Shown here: piece after piece, positions 35,911 through 44,890 of the stretch | Numbering within the stretch: the stretch's first letter is position 1 | How the letters are laid out: every line of letters starts with the position of its first letter | Assembly (NCBI RefSeq): GCF_900101495.1 | Contig: NZ_FMUS01000011.1 | Location: 62,001 to 126,000, forward strand | Direction of reading: 5' to 3' | Length of the DNA: 64,000 nt | Origin: Alkaliphilus peptidifermentans DSM 18978 | Lineage (GTDB): Bacteria > Bacillota > Clostridia > Peptostreptococcales > Natronincolaceae | The notes under the pieces: model-generated | Database searches by the model: none | Told to the model about the DNA's origin: nothing | Seen by the model: only the letters and a program-made list of their open reading frames with translations | Translations under genes and position numbers: made by a program

Positions 35911-36966
35911 CTAATAAACGCAGATTACAAAGTTCAGCATATCAATTTTATATTTATCTAATTGCTTACCCTGCTTATTAAATACGGCTTCTAATTTTTC
36001 TATATCAGAATAGTATTCGTCATTAATCTCATCTATTTGTTCCTTTGAAAGCTTTTTCATTAATTTTGATTTTTCTAGACTATTCTCAAACATCATATCA
36101 CCAATAATAATTCTTCCATTATCTTTCAATACTCTCATCATTTCATCAATGGCAAGTTCCTTCTCTTCATCATTCAAATGATGAAATGCATAGGTGGTAA
36201 CAATAATATCAAACTCATTTCTATCGAATGGAATGTTTAGAAATTCTCCTAATCTTACTTTTAAATTAGGAAACTTTTGCTTTGCTACATTTAGCATTTT
36301 TCTTGATTGATCTATTCCAACAATATCATATCCTTCGACTAAAAACTTTTCCGATAGATTGCCTGTTCCTACGCCTATATCCAGTATCCTTACATTATGT
36401 TTTTCTATATTAATACCTTTAATAGCCTCCTCATATACCGTACTTAAAACATCATTATAGTTTTCATAAATTTTTAGCTCCCCAGAGTCATTCTTTACCG
36501 ATATATCATAAGTTTTTGCCCAATCATCAAAGTCCCATCTGTCCTTCCAGCTTGCTTTAATCTTTCTTATTTGGCTTATCCTTTTAGCCGATTCCATTAT
36601 TTTATTAAGCTTATTCTCACCTTTTGAATCATATATATCATCCATAATCCCTTCAATAGAGTCTCTCATTAGTCTTAGTCTATGTATTTCATCATTTATC
36701 ACCTCCCATTGCTTATAAAAGTGATCAATAATATTATCCTTAATAACCTCGTCTAGAATATTCTTTATGTCATCTAACGGGAGGCCTAGCACTCTGTACA
36801 TAAGTATTGTTTGTATTCTGATTAAATCATCATTGGTATAGTATCGATAGTTGTTGATAGTATCTCTTTTAGGTTTTAGAATTCCTTTCTTTTCATAGAA
36901 TCTTAGTTTATTTGTAGTAATACCGAAAATTTCAGCTGCTTCATTAATTGAGTATCTTTCATTCAT
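35911..36966 (-). CDS. MerR-family regulator fused to a class I methyltransferase
   Basis: 351 residues. The MerR HTH (1-70, YSINEAAEIFGITTNKLRFYEKKGILKP) precedes a helical linker with the coil DIYDSKGENKLNKIMESAKR (to about 140) and a UbiE-like methyltransferase (around 150-310) with the glycine SAM motif ILDIGVGTGNLSEKF and TYAFHHLNDEEK. Unlike the fusion at 1223-2449 it lacks a cysteine ribbon. The promoter has the 19-bp MerR-type spacer with an imperfect dyad (36999-37029), so autoregulation is likely. The substrate is unknown; a drug-response role is one option. Confidence 0.88.
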   Translation of the reverse strand: MNERYSINEAAEIFGITTNKLRFYEKKGILKPKRDTINNYRYYTNDDLIRIQTILMYRVLGLPLDDIKNILDEVIKDNIIDHFYKQWEVINDEIHRLRLMRDSIEGIMDDIYDSKGENKLNKIMESAKRISQIRKIKASWKDRWDFDDWAKTYDISVKNDSGELKIYENYNDVLSTVYEEAIKGINIEKHNVRILDIGVGTGNLSEKFLVEGYDIVGIDQSRKMLNVAKQKFPNLKVRLGEFLNIPFDRNEFDIIVTTYAFHHLNDEEKELAIDEMMRVLKDNGRIIIGDMMFENSLEKSKLMKKLSKEQIDEINDEYYSDIEKLEAVFNKQGKQLDKYKIDMLNFVICVY

Positions 36967-36998
36967 ATTGTTACCTCCTTAAATTCCTATTTGATTTA

Positions 36999-37029
36999 AG
37001 TATAAACCTTAGCCCAAAGCTAAAGTCAA
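36999..37029 (-). promoter_or_regulatory. MerR-type promoter with a 19-bp spacer
   Basis: On the minus strand TTGACT and TATACT are separated by exactly 19 bases. The spacer holds CTTTAGC-N5-GCTAAGG, a near-perfect dyad (six of seven pairs). The long spacer is the hallmark of MerR-family operators. Confidence 0.8.
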
Positions 37030-37049
37030 TACTTTGTTTTCAGTAAAAA

Positions 37050-37090
37050 AAAATGGCGTAAGAATGGGTCATTCCCTCTTACTGGCCATG
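37050..37090 (-). terminator. Terminator after the HD-domain gene
   Basis: A bulged stem (ATGGC...GCCAT with AGTAAGA/TCTTAC inside) is followed on the minus strand by a run of nine T. Confidence 0.75.
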
Positions 37091-37122
37091 ATTTTTATAG
37101 GCTTTATCCTTTTTTTATAGGT

Positions 37123-37794
37123 TTATATATTACTTATCTCCATTTTTAATCTGGCAAAATACTCTTCCATAAATTTTAATCTTTCTATAGCCAGCTCTTT
37201 TGCTTTTTTTGTATATAGCTTTTGGGGAATTTTCTTAAACTTAACCTCATACTCAATAAATGGTGTATGCTTTGATAAATTCTTCAATCTCCCGTTTTCA
37301 ACTACATTTTCTTTTTCATATTTATCCATTGATTCATTTCCAACTAATCTTTGTCCAAATTGCCCTGCTAGCATAAAAGAACGGGCAATTCCAGTGGCGC
37401 CGATTGCATCTAATTTATCAGCATCAAAAAGAATTTTTGCGTCTATTGTTTCTGGTTCATTTCCTGTTCTAAATCTATGTGCTATAATACAGTGCTTTAT
37501 CTTCATAATCTTCTCTTCATCATATTTTAGGTCTCTTAATATATCCTCTGCCATTTCACTCCCTAACACTGCATGGTCTATTTTTCCTGTTTCATCTTGA
37601 CTTTCTTTTACCCTTGCAATATCATGCAATAATGCAGAAGGAATAAGCACATCTAAATCAACTTTTTTTTCGTGCTTTGCCAGTAATACGCAAAGATTAT
37701 ATACTCTAAGTACATGGTCTAAATTATGTGCTGAGCAGCTTAATTGACAATTAACGATTTCCAAAATCCTTTTATGTTTTCTATCAATTTTCAT
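37123..37794 (-). CDS. HD-domain phosphohydrolase
   Basis: 223 residues. The HD signature is present: LLHDIARVKES (HD pair), HAVLGSEMAED, CIIAHRF and FDADKLDAIG. Such proteins hydrolyse nucleotide or phosphate esters using divalent metals; the substrate is unknown. ATG 37794 follows GGAGGT, whereas the longer frame to 37857 adds an unlikely cysteine-rich start. It is probably a single gene ended by a strong terminator. Confidence 0.85.
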   Translation of the reverse strand: MKIDRKHKRILEIVNCQLSCSAHNLDHVLRVYNLCVLLAKHEKKVDLDVLIPSALLHDIARVKESQDETGKIDHAVLGSEMAEDILRDLKYDEEKIMKIKHCIIAHRFRTGNEPETIDAKILFDADKLDAIGATGIARSFMLAGQFGQRLVGNESMDKYEKENVVENGRLKNLSKHTPFIEYEVKFKKIPQKLYTKKAKELAIERLKFMEEYFARLKMEISNI

Positions 37795-37907
37795 CGTATT
37801 ACCTCCATTATTAGCTTTCTTATTTGGAAAACTGCAACATGAGTTTTCAAATATCATTTTTTTTATTGTTTAAGAGAATAAGGTTATGAAAAGATTGTAC
37901 AATTAGT

Positions 37908-37953
37908 AAAAAAACACGGACCAAGGAAGCTACACCTTCCTTGAACCATGTTC
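37908..37953 (-). terminator. Terminator after recR
   Basis: On the minus strand CAAGGAAG/CTTCCTTG is extended by ACATGG-CCGTGT pairing and followed by TTTTTTT, 56 bases past the recR stop. Confidence 0.8.
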
Positions 37954-38008
37954 TTATAATTTATTATTTTTGTTAGAGTTTTCTAATAGCACATTTGTGC
38001 ATATACTT

Positions 38009-38608
38009 TTAAAGCTCTCTACGTCCTTCCAGTGCTTTGGCTAAGGTTACTTCATCAGCATATTCTAAATCTCCACCAACTGGTATGCCGTGGGCTATTC
38101 TAGTTACCTTAATACCTAGGGGTTTCAATAGCCTTGTAACATACATAGCAGTGGCTTCACCCTCTATATTGGGGTTTGTTGCCAGAATAACCTCTTTGAC
38201 ATTATCTCCTTGAAGTCTAACCAAAAGCTCCTTTATTCTTATATCATCTGGTCCTATCCCATCTAAAGGAGAAATTGCTCCATGTAAAACATGATAAAAC
38301 CCTTTAAATTCTTTAGTTCTTTCCATTGCTACAACGTCTCTTGGGTCTTCTACAACACAGATAACCGATTGATCTCTTTTTTTATCTCTGCAAATTAAGC
38401 AGGTATCTTGATCCGTTAAATTAGTACATATATTACAATATCTTATGCTCTTTTTAGCCTCTATTATGGCCCTAGACAACTTTACTGCATCCTCTTCGGA
38501 TAAGCTAATTACATAAAAAGCCAACCTTTGGGCAGTTTTTCTACCAATACCTGGTAGCTTTGAAAATTCCTCAATTAACCTGGCTATCGGTGCTGAATAG
38601 TAATTCAT
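38009..38608 (-). CDS. recR: Recombination mediator RecR
   Basis: 199 residues, standard length. The helix-hairpin-helix ([19 protein letters not shown]), a four-cysteine zinc finger ([18 protein letters not shown]) and the Toprim domain ([32 protein letters not shown]) are all present. RecR works with RecF/RecO to load RecA at gaps. It follows ebfC with 24 bases between them, part of dnaX-ebfC-recR. Confidence 0.96.
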   Translation of the reverse strand: MNYYSAPIARLIEEFSKLPGIGRKTAQRLAFYVISLSEEDAVKLSRAIIEAKKSIRYCNICTNLTDQDTCLICRDKKRDQSVICVVEDPRDVVAMERTKEFKGFYHVLHGAISPLDGIGPDDIRIKELLVRLQGDNVKEVILATNPNIEGEATAMYVTRLLKPLGIKVTRIAHGIPVGGDLEYADEVTLAKALEGRREL

Positions 38609-38632
38609 TTTTCCCCCTCATTTCTTATAGCT

Positions 38633-38980
38633 CTAAAACAGACCTCCAGGTAGGTTCATGTTACCTGTCACTTTTGACATTTCTTTTGATACCATTTCTT
38701 CGGCAGATCTAATTGCCTCGTTTATTGCCGCCATCATAAGATCCTGTAACATTTCAGCATCATCTGGATCTATTACTTCAGGCTTGATATTAATAGCCAA
38801 TATTTCCTTTTTTCCATTAATTCGTACTGTTACTGCCCCACCGCCAGCACTTGTTTCTAGCTCTCTTTGGTTAAGATCTTCCTGAAGCTCCTCCATTTGT
38901 TTTTGCATTTTTTGTACCTGCTTCATCATATTATTCATATTTGGCATTCCGCCCATACCCTGAAATCCTTTTTTTGCCAT
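38633..38980 (-). CDS. ebfC: YbaB/EbfC-family nucleoid-associated protein
   Basis: 115 residues. The basic N-terminus and QVQKMQKQMEELQEDLNQRELE coil lead to the beta strands of the EbfC fold (GGAVTVRINGKKEILAINIKPE). EbfC dimers bind DNA and may aid RecFOR repair, given constant linkage to dnaX and recR. ATG 38980 follows AAGGAGGAGAAAA; the longer frame from 39028 is not credible. It follows a gene-free stretch holding repeat copy B. Confidence 0.93.
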   Translation of the reverse strand: MAKKGFQGMGGMPNMNNMMKQVQKMQKQMEELQEDLNQRELETSAGGGAVTVRINGKKEILAINIKPEVIDPDDAEMLQDLMMAAINEAIRSAEEMVSKEMSKVTGNMNLPGGLF

Positions 38981-39053
38981 ATTTTTCTCCTCCTTAACTT
39001 CATTTAATTTAGAACAAAAGTATTTCATTCCTTAAAATAACAAAAAAACACTT

Positions 39054-39200
39054 TTGTTTTTCCAAAGGAACCCCTCAGGTCCTTAGGACCCTTCGCTGTA
39101 TCTTCCTCTTTGATCATAAGGGGGAACGCCCCCTTAACAACCCCGTACTACATAGGAAGTTCTGAAGGAACTTTCCTACGTAATAAATAAACCTATGTCA
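39054..39200. repeat. Structured intergenic repeat, copy B
   Basis: The core 39061-39134 matches copy A. Hairpins are GGTCC-TTA-GGACC, GGGGG-AACG-CCCCC and, just after the core, a stem of AGGAAGTTC with GAACTTTCCT. It lies between dnaX and ebfC and is not coding. Confidence 0.7.
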
Positions 39201-39268
39201 GAGCTATAATTCTCTGTATAAATTACCTAACCTATTAAAAATTATAGCATAAACATCTTAATATATAA

Positions 39269-40960
39269 CTATTCTTCTACAATTTTAAGTATTTCATTCG
39301 GAACAGCTTTCTTCAGTCTCTCCAATGAATAGTCTACCTTATCTACTACCTTAGCTGCTTCATTTTCCATAACAAATGATAGAGTAACTCCTTGTCCAGA
39401 AACCTGCTTAATTATATCCGATAAAAACTCCTTTGTTTTCTCTTTATCCAGCGCCTCCCGATGAAAACCATAGCCTTCTTTAAACCCAATAATGAGTTGC
39501 TTTCCCTTTAGGGAGATCAGGCTTCCCTCCATTAAAAAAGCTTTTATTTGAGCTTTTTTATTTTGTCTTATCTTTTCTAAAACATCATTCCATTTATCTT
39601 TAATAACGTTAAAGTCTGGAGGCAATCCGCCTGCGACTTCTGCCGAAGTCATTGTGCCACTATTCTCTTTTTCTATACCCCTACCCATTGTTGCATTTTC
39701 ATTTTCTTCCATTTCAGCTGTCTTATATATCACATTAATATCTTCATTTATTTCCTTTGCGTGATTAATTCCTATACTTTCTCTATCTTTACGTACAGCA
39801 GCTATGGCGCTTCCATCAACAAGTCTTTCTAATTTTTCAATTCTTTCAAGCAGGTCATTCATTGTTGGCTCACTTCTTTTATGACACATATCAACAATTG
39901 TAACCTCGATAATAATTTGAGGCTGGGTTGCATACTTTATTTTTGCCTCTGCCTCTGACAGTTTATAAATCATTTCTATAATTTCTTTTTCCTTTAGTAA
40001 TGCTTCTATGTCAGATAGTGCTATATTTATTTCCTGTGAGTCGATATGTATTTCTTCAATATCAACCTTCATCATAATCATTAATAGTTTTCTTAAGTAG
40101 CTTATGAGTTCTTTAATCAACTGTTGTAGATCTTTACCCTCCATAACCATCTGCTGTATAAGAGTCAAAGCCTCTGACGATTTTTTCATAGCAATTGCCA
40201 TCATAAGCTTTATTAAAAAGTCATCACTTGCTATCCCCAATGTTTCTGTTACCTTCTCATAGGAAAGCTCCCCCTGGGTAAATGAAATGCATTGCTCAAG
40301 TATGCTTAATGAATCCCTTAAGGATCCTCTTCCATTGGTTGCTATTACTCGTAATGCCTTCTCGTCATAGCTAATGCTTTCCGATTGACATATAACAATC
40401 AGTCTATTTTCAATGTCTTTTATTTTAACTGGTTTAAAGTCAAATCGTTGACATCTAGAAAGAATAGTGGCCGGGAGTTTTTGTGGCTCAGTTGTAGCCA
40501 ATATAAATATAACATGCTTAGGAGGCTCTTCTAATGTTTTCAACAAAGCATTAAAGGCTCCTGTGCTAAGCATATGTACTTCATCTACAATATACACCTT
40601 ATATTTCCCCTTTGATGGAGGATACTTAACATTCTCTCTTATTTCTCTAATATGATCGACTCCATTGTTTGAGGCAGCATCAATCTCAATGACATCCATA
40701 ATGCTTTCTGTGGTTATCCCCCTACAAATTTCGCATAGGTTGCAAGGGTTTTCTTCAATAGGACTTATACAGTTTACAGCTCGAGCAAAAATTTTTGCTG
40801 TTGATGTTTTTCCTGTTCCTCTAGTACCTGAAAACAAGTAAGCATGAGATAGACTCTCTTTTCTAATTTGATTTTTTAATGTAGTAACTATATGCTGTTG
40901 TCCCACAATGTCCTCAAATATTTGTGGTCTCCATTTTCTGTATAGTGCTTTATATGACAT
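39269..40960 (-). CDS. dnaX: DNA polymerase III subunit gamma/tau
   Basis: 563 residues. The AAA+ clamp-loader domain (1-230) has Walker A GTRGTGKTST, a zinc finger (CNLCEICRG), the DEVHML Walker B and the arginine-finger region (SRCQRFDFKPV). Domain III and a tau-like C-terminus (to 563, including VKYATQPQ- and SLKGKQLIIGFKEGYGF-like regions) follow. It loads the sliding clamp and couples polymerases. No slippery run for programmed frameshifting is obvious. The gene starts an operon to ebfC and recR interrupted by repeat copy B. Confidence 0.96.
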   Translation of the reverse strand: MSYKALYRKWRPQIFEDIVGQQHIVTTLKNQIRKESLSHAYLFSGTRGTGKTSTAKIFARAVNCISPIEENPCNLCEICRGITTESIMDVIEIDAASNNGVDHIREIRENVKYPPSKGKYKVYIVDEVHMLSTGAFNALLKTLEEPPKHVIFILATTEPQKLPATILSRCQRFDFKPVKIKDIENRLIVICQSESISYDEKALRVIATNGRGSLRDSLSILEQCISFTQGELSYEKVTETLGIASDDFLIKLMMAIAMKKSSEALTLIQQMVMEGKDLQQLIKELISYLRKLLMIMMKVDIEEIHIDSQEINIALSDIEALLKEKEIIEMIYKLSEAEAKIKYATQPQIIIEVTIVDMCHKRSEPTMNDLLERIEKLERLVDGSAIAAVRKDRESIGINHAKEINEDINVIYKTAEMEENENATMGRGIEKENSGTMTSAEVAGGLPPDFNVIKDKWNDVLEKIRQNKKAQIKAFLMEGSLISLKGKQLIIGFKEGYGFHREALDKEKTKEFLSDIIKQVSGQGVTLSFVMENEAAKVVDKVDYSLERLKKAVPNEILKIVEE

Positions 40961-41018
40961 AATATCACCTTCATTTAAGTAGTACTTACATTATAACACA
41001 GCTTTTATTAGCGCGCAT

Positions 41019-41705
41019 TTATAAGGATGTAATCCTCTCAATAATTAATAATAACCAAACATTAAAGACTTTTTCTAAAACAATAGATCCCTCTATACCG
41101 CTTGCAATAGCTCCCATTGGATTTTTTATTGCCCATGGTATTAAAATCAATATAATAATTAAGACAATAAGAACTCCCCTTATAAGACCCACCAGCATGC
41201 CCCCCAGTCCATTTATTGGCTTAAGCAAAGGGAAATCAAAGGCGACATTAAGAAGACTTCCAATAAGCAAAATCACAAATCTTACTACAACAAAAATTAT
41301 AACCAAAGATAAAACATTTATAAAAAAAGAAGCTATTGTTGTAACAATCTCAGTTTTTACTGTTTCCATAGCTTGATAAGCATAGCTTTCAATGCTGTTT
41401 TCATTTATGAGCTGTGCTTTAATTATGTCCAATGTTTTAATAGAACTTGCGATTCCTTCATCGGCAGGGGAGTTCCAATTACCACTCATAGCTTCATAAT
41501 TATTGAATATTATGGATTCAATTCTACTAAATATGGTAGTATTGGCTTGTATCCATTCAGCTAGAGTTTTATAATACATCCTAGATAATATTATGGCAGC
41601 TAAATAGCTGGTGAAGCTTAGTAACGTTTTAATTAGCCCTTTTTTGTATCCCCAGCCTATGTTTAATAAAAGTATTGTAATAATAATAATATCAAAATAA
41701 GACAT
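41019..41705 (-). CDS. CvpA-family membrane protein
   Basis: 228 residues with four or more helices; the N-terminal MSYFDIIIITILLLNIGWGYKKGLIKTLLSFTSYLAAIILSR is the colicin V production (CvpA) fold, and GLGGMLVGLIRGVLIVLIIILIL matches its last helices. Function is unclear, with links to membrane integrity and colicin export in enterics. It precedes dnaX with a 58-base gap and follows a DUF5711-like gene. Confidence 0.83.
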   Translation of the reverse strand: MSYFDIIIITILLLNIGWGYKKGLIKTLLSFTSYLAAIILSRMYYKTLAEWIQANTTIFSRIESIIFNNYEAMSGNWNSPADEGIASSIKTLDIIKAQLINENSIESYAYQAMETVKTEIVTTIASFFINVLSLVIIFVVVRFVILLIGSLLNVAFDFPLLKPINGLGGMLVGLIRGVLIVLIIILILIPWAIKNPMGAIASGIEGSIVLEKVFNVWLLLIIERITSL

Positions 41706-41717
41706 TTTATCACTCCA

Positions 41718-42839
41718 TCATTTTTCTTGTGTTTTGAAGAAGGATATTTTTTCTTTTGTTACTATTGTAAAATAATTTTGGGGAAAGACATATGCCTGTT
41801 CAATGTCACTATTATACTTATACTCCATTTTTAGCTGCCCTCTATCATTTAGTATAAAAACAGTACGGTCAGTGTAATAAAGTATTTTTTCTTTTCCAAC
41901 ATCTATTCCCGCTATGTTTACCTTAATTCCTCTTTCTCCAATTATATTTCCATTATAATTTAATACTTTTATATTTTCGCTGCTTCTGCCCTGTATTAGT
42001 CCTGTTTTTTCATTATTCCCTTCAAAAATCACTATGTTTTCTTCCGACAGAACATTAATATTCTTTATCATTTGTGTGTTTACCGACCATAGTTCTTCAC
42101 CATTTTTACCCCAACTAATAATAGAATCCTTTATTATTCCCACTAACTTATCATTGTTATAATGCATGCTAAGTAGGATATCCTCTATACTGTCAAGCCT
42201 AATGAGATTTCCCTTGAGATCATATATTAAAAGACTTTTAACAAGATTACCTGCTTGCAGCTCCAGCGTATGTAGAACAACTCTTGAGGCCTTCTGAGAT
42301 ATAGTAGTATTTATTATATCTCCGCTGTTTAGAGAAATCTCTCCTGTAATTTTCCCTTCCTCATTTAATATTAATAAATAATTAATGGGGGAGTTGTCAA
42401 TCCTTTCATGATTAATTAGAACATAATTATTAGAACATACTTGTAAAGAGCTTAAGGGCTTTTCTATTACTGTCCTATACACTACCTCTCCTTTGTTATT
42501 TATTCTAATTAATTGGTTTTTAGATTGGTCAAAAACATATACATTATCCAAGTTTACTTTGATGATGGGATTAACAACCCCTAAATGGAGACTCCAATTC
42601 TGCTGTCCACTGCTACTATATGAGAAAAGGACTCCATCCCAATACTGAATTAATCCCTCTTGAAACTTTTTATAGTTTATTTGACTACTATGCGGTACTT
42701 CTATTTCCTTTAGCAAGATAATATCCTTGCTGGTACTACTTTCTTTTCCTTTGAAAACTCCCTTTGTTGCTGGGATTATAAGCATTAGAATGCTTAATGC
42801 CAGTATTACCACCCAAAGAGTTTTTTTGTTATGTGCCAC
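41718..42839 (-). CDS. DUF5711-like membrane-anchored beta-propeller protein
   Basis: 373 residues. One N-terminal helix (about 10-28, VILALSILMLIIPA) is followed by repeated beta motifs (VYVFDQSKNQLIRINNKGEVVYRT and LLIYDLKGNLIRLDSIED) typical of a PQQ/WD-like propeller outside the membrane. This fits DUF5711; function is unknown. I use GTG 42839 with AGGAGGGG before it. The frame reaching ATG 42869 would start inside a parS site (42853-42868), which is unlikely. Confidence 0.75.
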   Translation of the reverse strand: MAHNKKTLWVVILALSILMLIIPATKGVFKGKESSTSKDIILLKEIEVPHSSQINYKKFQEGLIQYWDGVLFSYSSSGQQNWSLHLGVVNPIIKVNLDNVYVFDQSKNQLIRINNKGEVVYRTVIEKPLSSLQVCSNNYVLINHERIDNSPINYLLILNEEGKITGEISLNSGDIINTTISQKASRVVLHTLELQAGNLVKSLLIYDLKGNLIRLDSIEDILLSMHYNNDKLVGIIKDSIISWGKNGEELWSVNTQMIKNINVLSEENIVIFEGNNEKTGLIQGRSSENIKVLNYNGNIIGERGIKVNIAGIDVGKEKILYYTDRTVFILNDRGQLKMEYKYNSDIEQAYVFPQNYFTIVTKEKISFFKTQEK

Positions 42840-42852
42840 AAATTTCCCCTCC

Positions 42853-42868
42853 TGTTTCACGTGAAACA
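42853..42868. promoter_or_regulatory. parS: parS centromere-like site 1
   Basis: TGTTTCACGTGAAACA is a perfect 16-base palindrome and an exact Bacillus-type parS. It lies between the YkvI-like gene and the DUF5711-like gene, 6.2 kb from parB. Confidence 0.95.
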
Positions 42869-42878
42869 TTTTAAGTGC

Positions 42879-43970
42879 TTATCCCTTAGGATTAAGTAAG
42901 ATTAAAGCTAAAAACCCAAATCCTAAATATCCAAAAAACGGGTAAATTATCGAGATTAACCCTTTGAACCCTAACAAAGTTAATGGGATCGTTATAATAC
43001 AAACAAATGCTCCAATCATAGGCACTGAAGCTCCGGTCATCTCACATATATTACTAATTCCTCCATGTCCAGCTGCTATAGCTGTAGTAAACATTGCTAG
43101 AAGTAATAGAATACTATAAATATTTTTTGAAAATCCTCCTAGTGAATATGCTATTGCAACCATCGGTACCTCTAGTTTATATATATTTGGCCAGAAAATC
43201 AACAAAGAAGATAAAATTAGCATTGCCAGCACGCCTAATATAAGCCCTCCCACAAGGCCACCGCCAATGGCTGATCCCTTATCATAAATTAAAGGCCTAA
43301 CAGAAGACATTACTGCAACTGATATAAGAATATTATAGGACACGTATATTATTGAGGACCACATAGCTCCAACTAATAGAACTATTATATCAGTAAAATT
43401 ACTCTTTCTAAAGCCCGATATTACTTCCTCTATAATAACTTTTAATTTGAATTCGCCATTACTAATAAAACTACTTTGGTTAATTATTGCTACTATGGCT
43501 ACTACAATTACAATAGCAGTCATAATAGGTACTAATATCTCGTTTGTCCTTGCGATACCTTTCGTTCCGAAAATGAATACAATGTAGCATATAATAGTCA
43601 TTATAATTATTCCTTTAAAAGGATTTAGCTGGAAATGCTCCTTTAGTATAGCTCCACTTCCCGTTATCATTATTAAATAACTTGCAATAAGAAAAAGTAT
43701 AAATACTAATTGTACTATCTTCAGATACCTTGGACTCAAATACTGAAGGGTAAACATGTCAAATTTCAATATATTTCTGTTGTATACCTTTGTTAGCACC
43801 ATGATACCAATAATAGTAAATAGAATTGTTGCAAGCACTACACCAACTCCTCCATACACTCCATATCTTCCAAAAAAATGTAGTATCTCCTGTCCCGAAG
43901 CAAATCCTGCTCCAATTACTGTTCCAACATAAATACTAGCCAAAGTCCAAATAGACTTAATTCTTTGCAT
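42879..43970 (-). CDS. YkvI-like membrane protein (COG3949)
   Basis: 363 residues with about ten helices. SIYVGTVIGAGFASGQEILHFFGRYG is the YkvI signature start, and GGLVGGLILGVLAMLILSSLL and GHGGISNICEMTGASVPM are internal markers. The family belongs to the broad amino acid/transporter-like superfamily but its substrate is unknown. It ends ten bases before a parS site and is divergent from yyaC upstream. Confidence 0.8.
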   Translation of the reverse strand: MQRIKSIWTLASIYVGTVIGAGFASGQEILHFFGRYGVYGGVGVVLATILFTIIGIMVLTKVYNRNILKFDMFTLQYLSPRYLKIVQLVFILFLIASYLIMITGSGAILKEHFQLNPFKGIIIMTIICYIVFIFGTKGIARTNEILVPIMTAIVIVVAIVAIINQSSFISNGEFKLKVIIEEVISGFRKSNFTDIIVLLVGAMWSSIIYVSYNILISVAVMSSVRPLIYDKGSAIGGGLVGGLILGVLAMLILSSLLIFWPNIYKLEVPMVAIAYSLGGFSKNIYSILLLLAMFTTAIAAGHGGISNICEMTGASVPMIGAFVCIITIPLTLLGFKGLISIIYPFFGYLGFGFLALILLNPKG

Positions 43971-44055
43971 ATCTTCTCTCCTTTATTGAAAATTTCGTTG
44001 CCTCTGAAATTATTTCAATATGTAACCAACTATTGCAGTTAGTCATTGATAAGAA

Positions 44056-44083
44056 GTATTGAAAAATTTTTTTGGGGCACACT
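44056..44083 (+). promoter_or_regulatory. Possible forespore sigma-F/G promoter of yyaC
   Basis: GTATT, 14 bases, then GGGCACACT fit the sigma-F/G style (GYATA and GGNNANANT) upstream of yyaC, which is a forespore-type gene in Bacillus. Spacing and the -35 match are imperfect. Confidence 0.4.
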
Positions 44084-44163
44084 GTTATAGAATACATATT
44101 TCATTTAATTCAATAATATGTTTCTATAAGCAAATATTCGGTGTCAACAAAGGAGGATTATTA

Positions 44164-44748
44164 ATGTCAAAATTGCGTAACCCAAATGATTCAATAAATG
44201 TCCATGTTCCTATGGCTTATATAGATTTAAGTATGCTGATTATTGATAACTTAAAGCAATATTATTTGCCGCCCTATCAAGATATAATTATTTTATGTAT
44301 CGGCACAGATAGATCGACAGGCGACTCACTTGGTCCATTAATAGGTTATAAATTATCTTCTCAACTAAATAGATACCCCGATGTATCTATTTACGGTACT
44401 TTAGAAGATCCTGTGCATGCAAAAAATTTAAACGAGAAGATTACTGATATTTATTCAAAGCATAATAACCCTTTTATTATTGCTATAGATGCATGCTTAG
44501 GTAAGATGGATAGAATAGGTTTTATTAAGGTTGGCAATGGTCCCCTTAAGCCAGGGGCAGGGGTAAATAAGGATTTACCAGCTGTGGGGGATCTACATAT
44601 CACAGGTATTGTTAATCTCTGTGGCTATATGGAATACATAGTTTTGCAAAACACACGATTGAGCTTGGTAATGAAAATGGCAGAGATAATTGCAGAAGGT
44701 ATAAAGTTTTCCTTATGGAAGCTTAATCACCATAAGCAAACAGTATAA
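44164..44748 (+). CDS. yyaC: Spore protease YyaC-like protein
   Basis: 194 residues. CIGTDRSTGDSLGPLIGYKL carries the GTDRSTGDSLGP signature of the GPR/HybD-like hydrogenase-maturation fold, and IAIDACLG holds the second acidic site. The family is associated with sporulation. ATG 44164 sits after AAAGGAGG; the long frame from 44059 reaches into an upstream promoter (44056-44083). It is a plus-strand gene near parAB, matching yyaC's place in Bacillus. Confidence 0.9.
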   Translation: MSKLRNPNDSINVHVPMAYIDLSMLIIDNLKQYYLPPYQDIIILCIGTDRSTGDSLGPLIGYKLSSQLNRYPDVSIYGTLEDPVHAKNLNEKITDIYSKHNNPFIIAIDACLGKMDRIGFIKVGNGPLKPGAGVNKDLPAVGDLHITGIVNLCGYMEYIVLQNTRLSLVMKMAEIIAEGIKFSLWKLNHHKQTV

Positions 44749-44825
44749 ATTTTCTTTTTGAAAGGTTATTTAATTTATGAGCTTGTTTATAGTATGGTTA
44801 TATATATGAGTTAATTATTGAAATA

Positions 44826-44877
44826 CAAAACTACAGCATCAAAACATACTAAATATGCTTTGATGCTGTAGTTTTTA
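44826..44877. terminator. Bidirectional terminator between yyaC and the UPF0180 gene
   Basis: A 15-pair stem (ACTACAGCATCAAA with TTTGATGCTGTAGT) with flanking A and T runs separates convergent genes. Confidence 0.85.
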
Positions 44878-44890
44878 TAGCCAATTATGT

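Noticed and set aside
39269-40960. Programmed frameshift in dnaX producing a short gamma form
   Set aside because: No A-run slippery heptamer followed by a stem was seen in the frame near the domain III end.
40961-41018. SRP RNA (scr/ffs) upstream of dnaX
   Set aside because: The 58-base gap is too short and lacks the SRP loop motif; the Bacillus position does not hold here.
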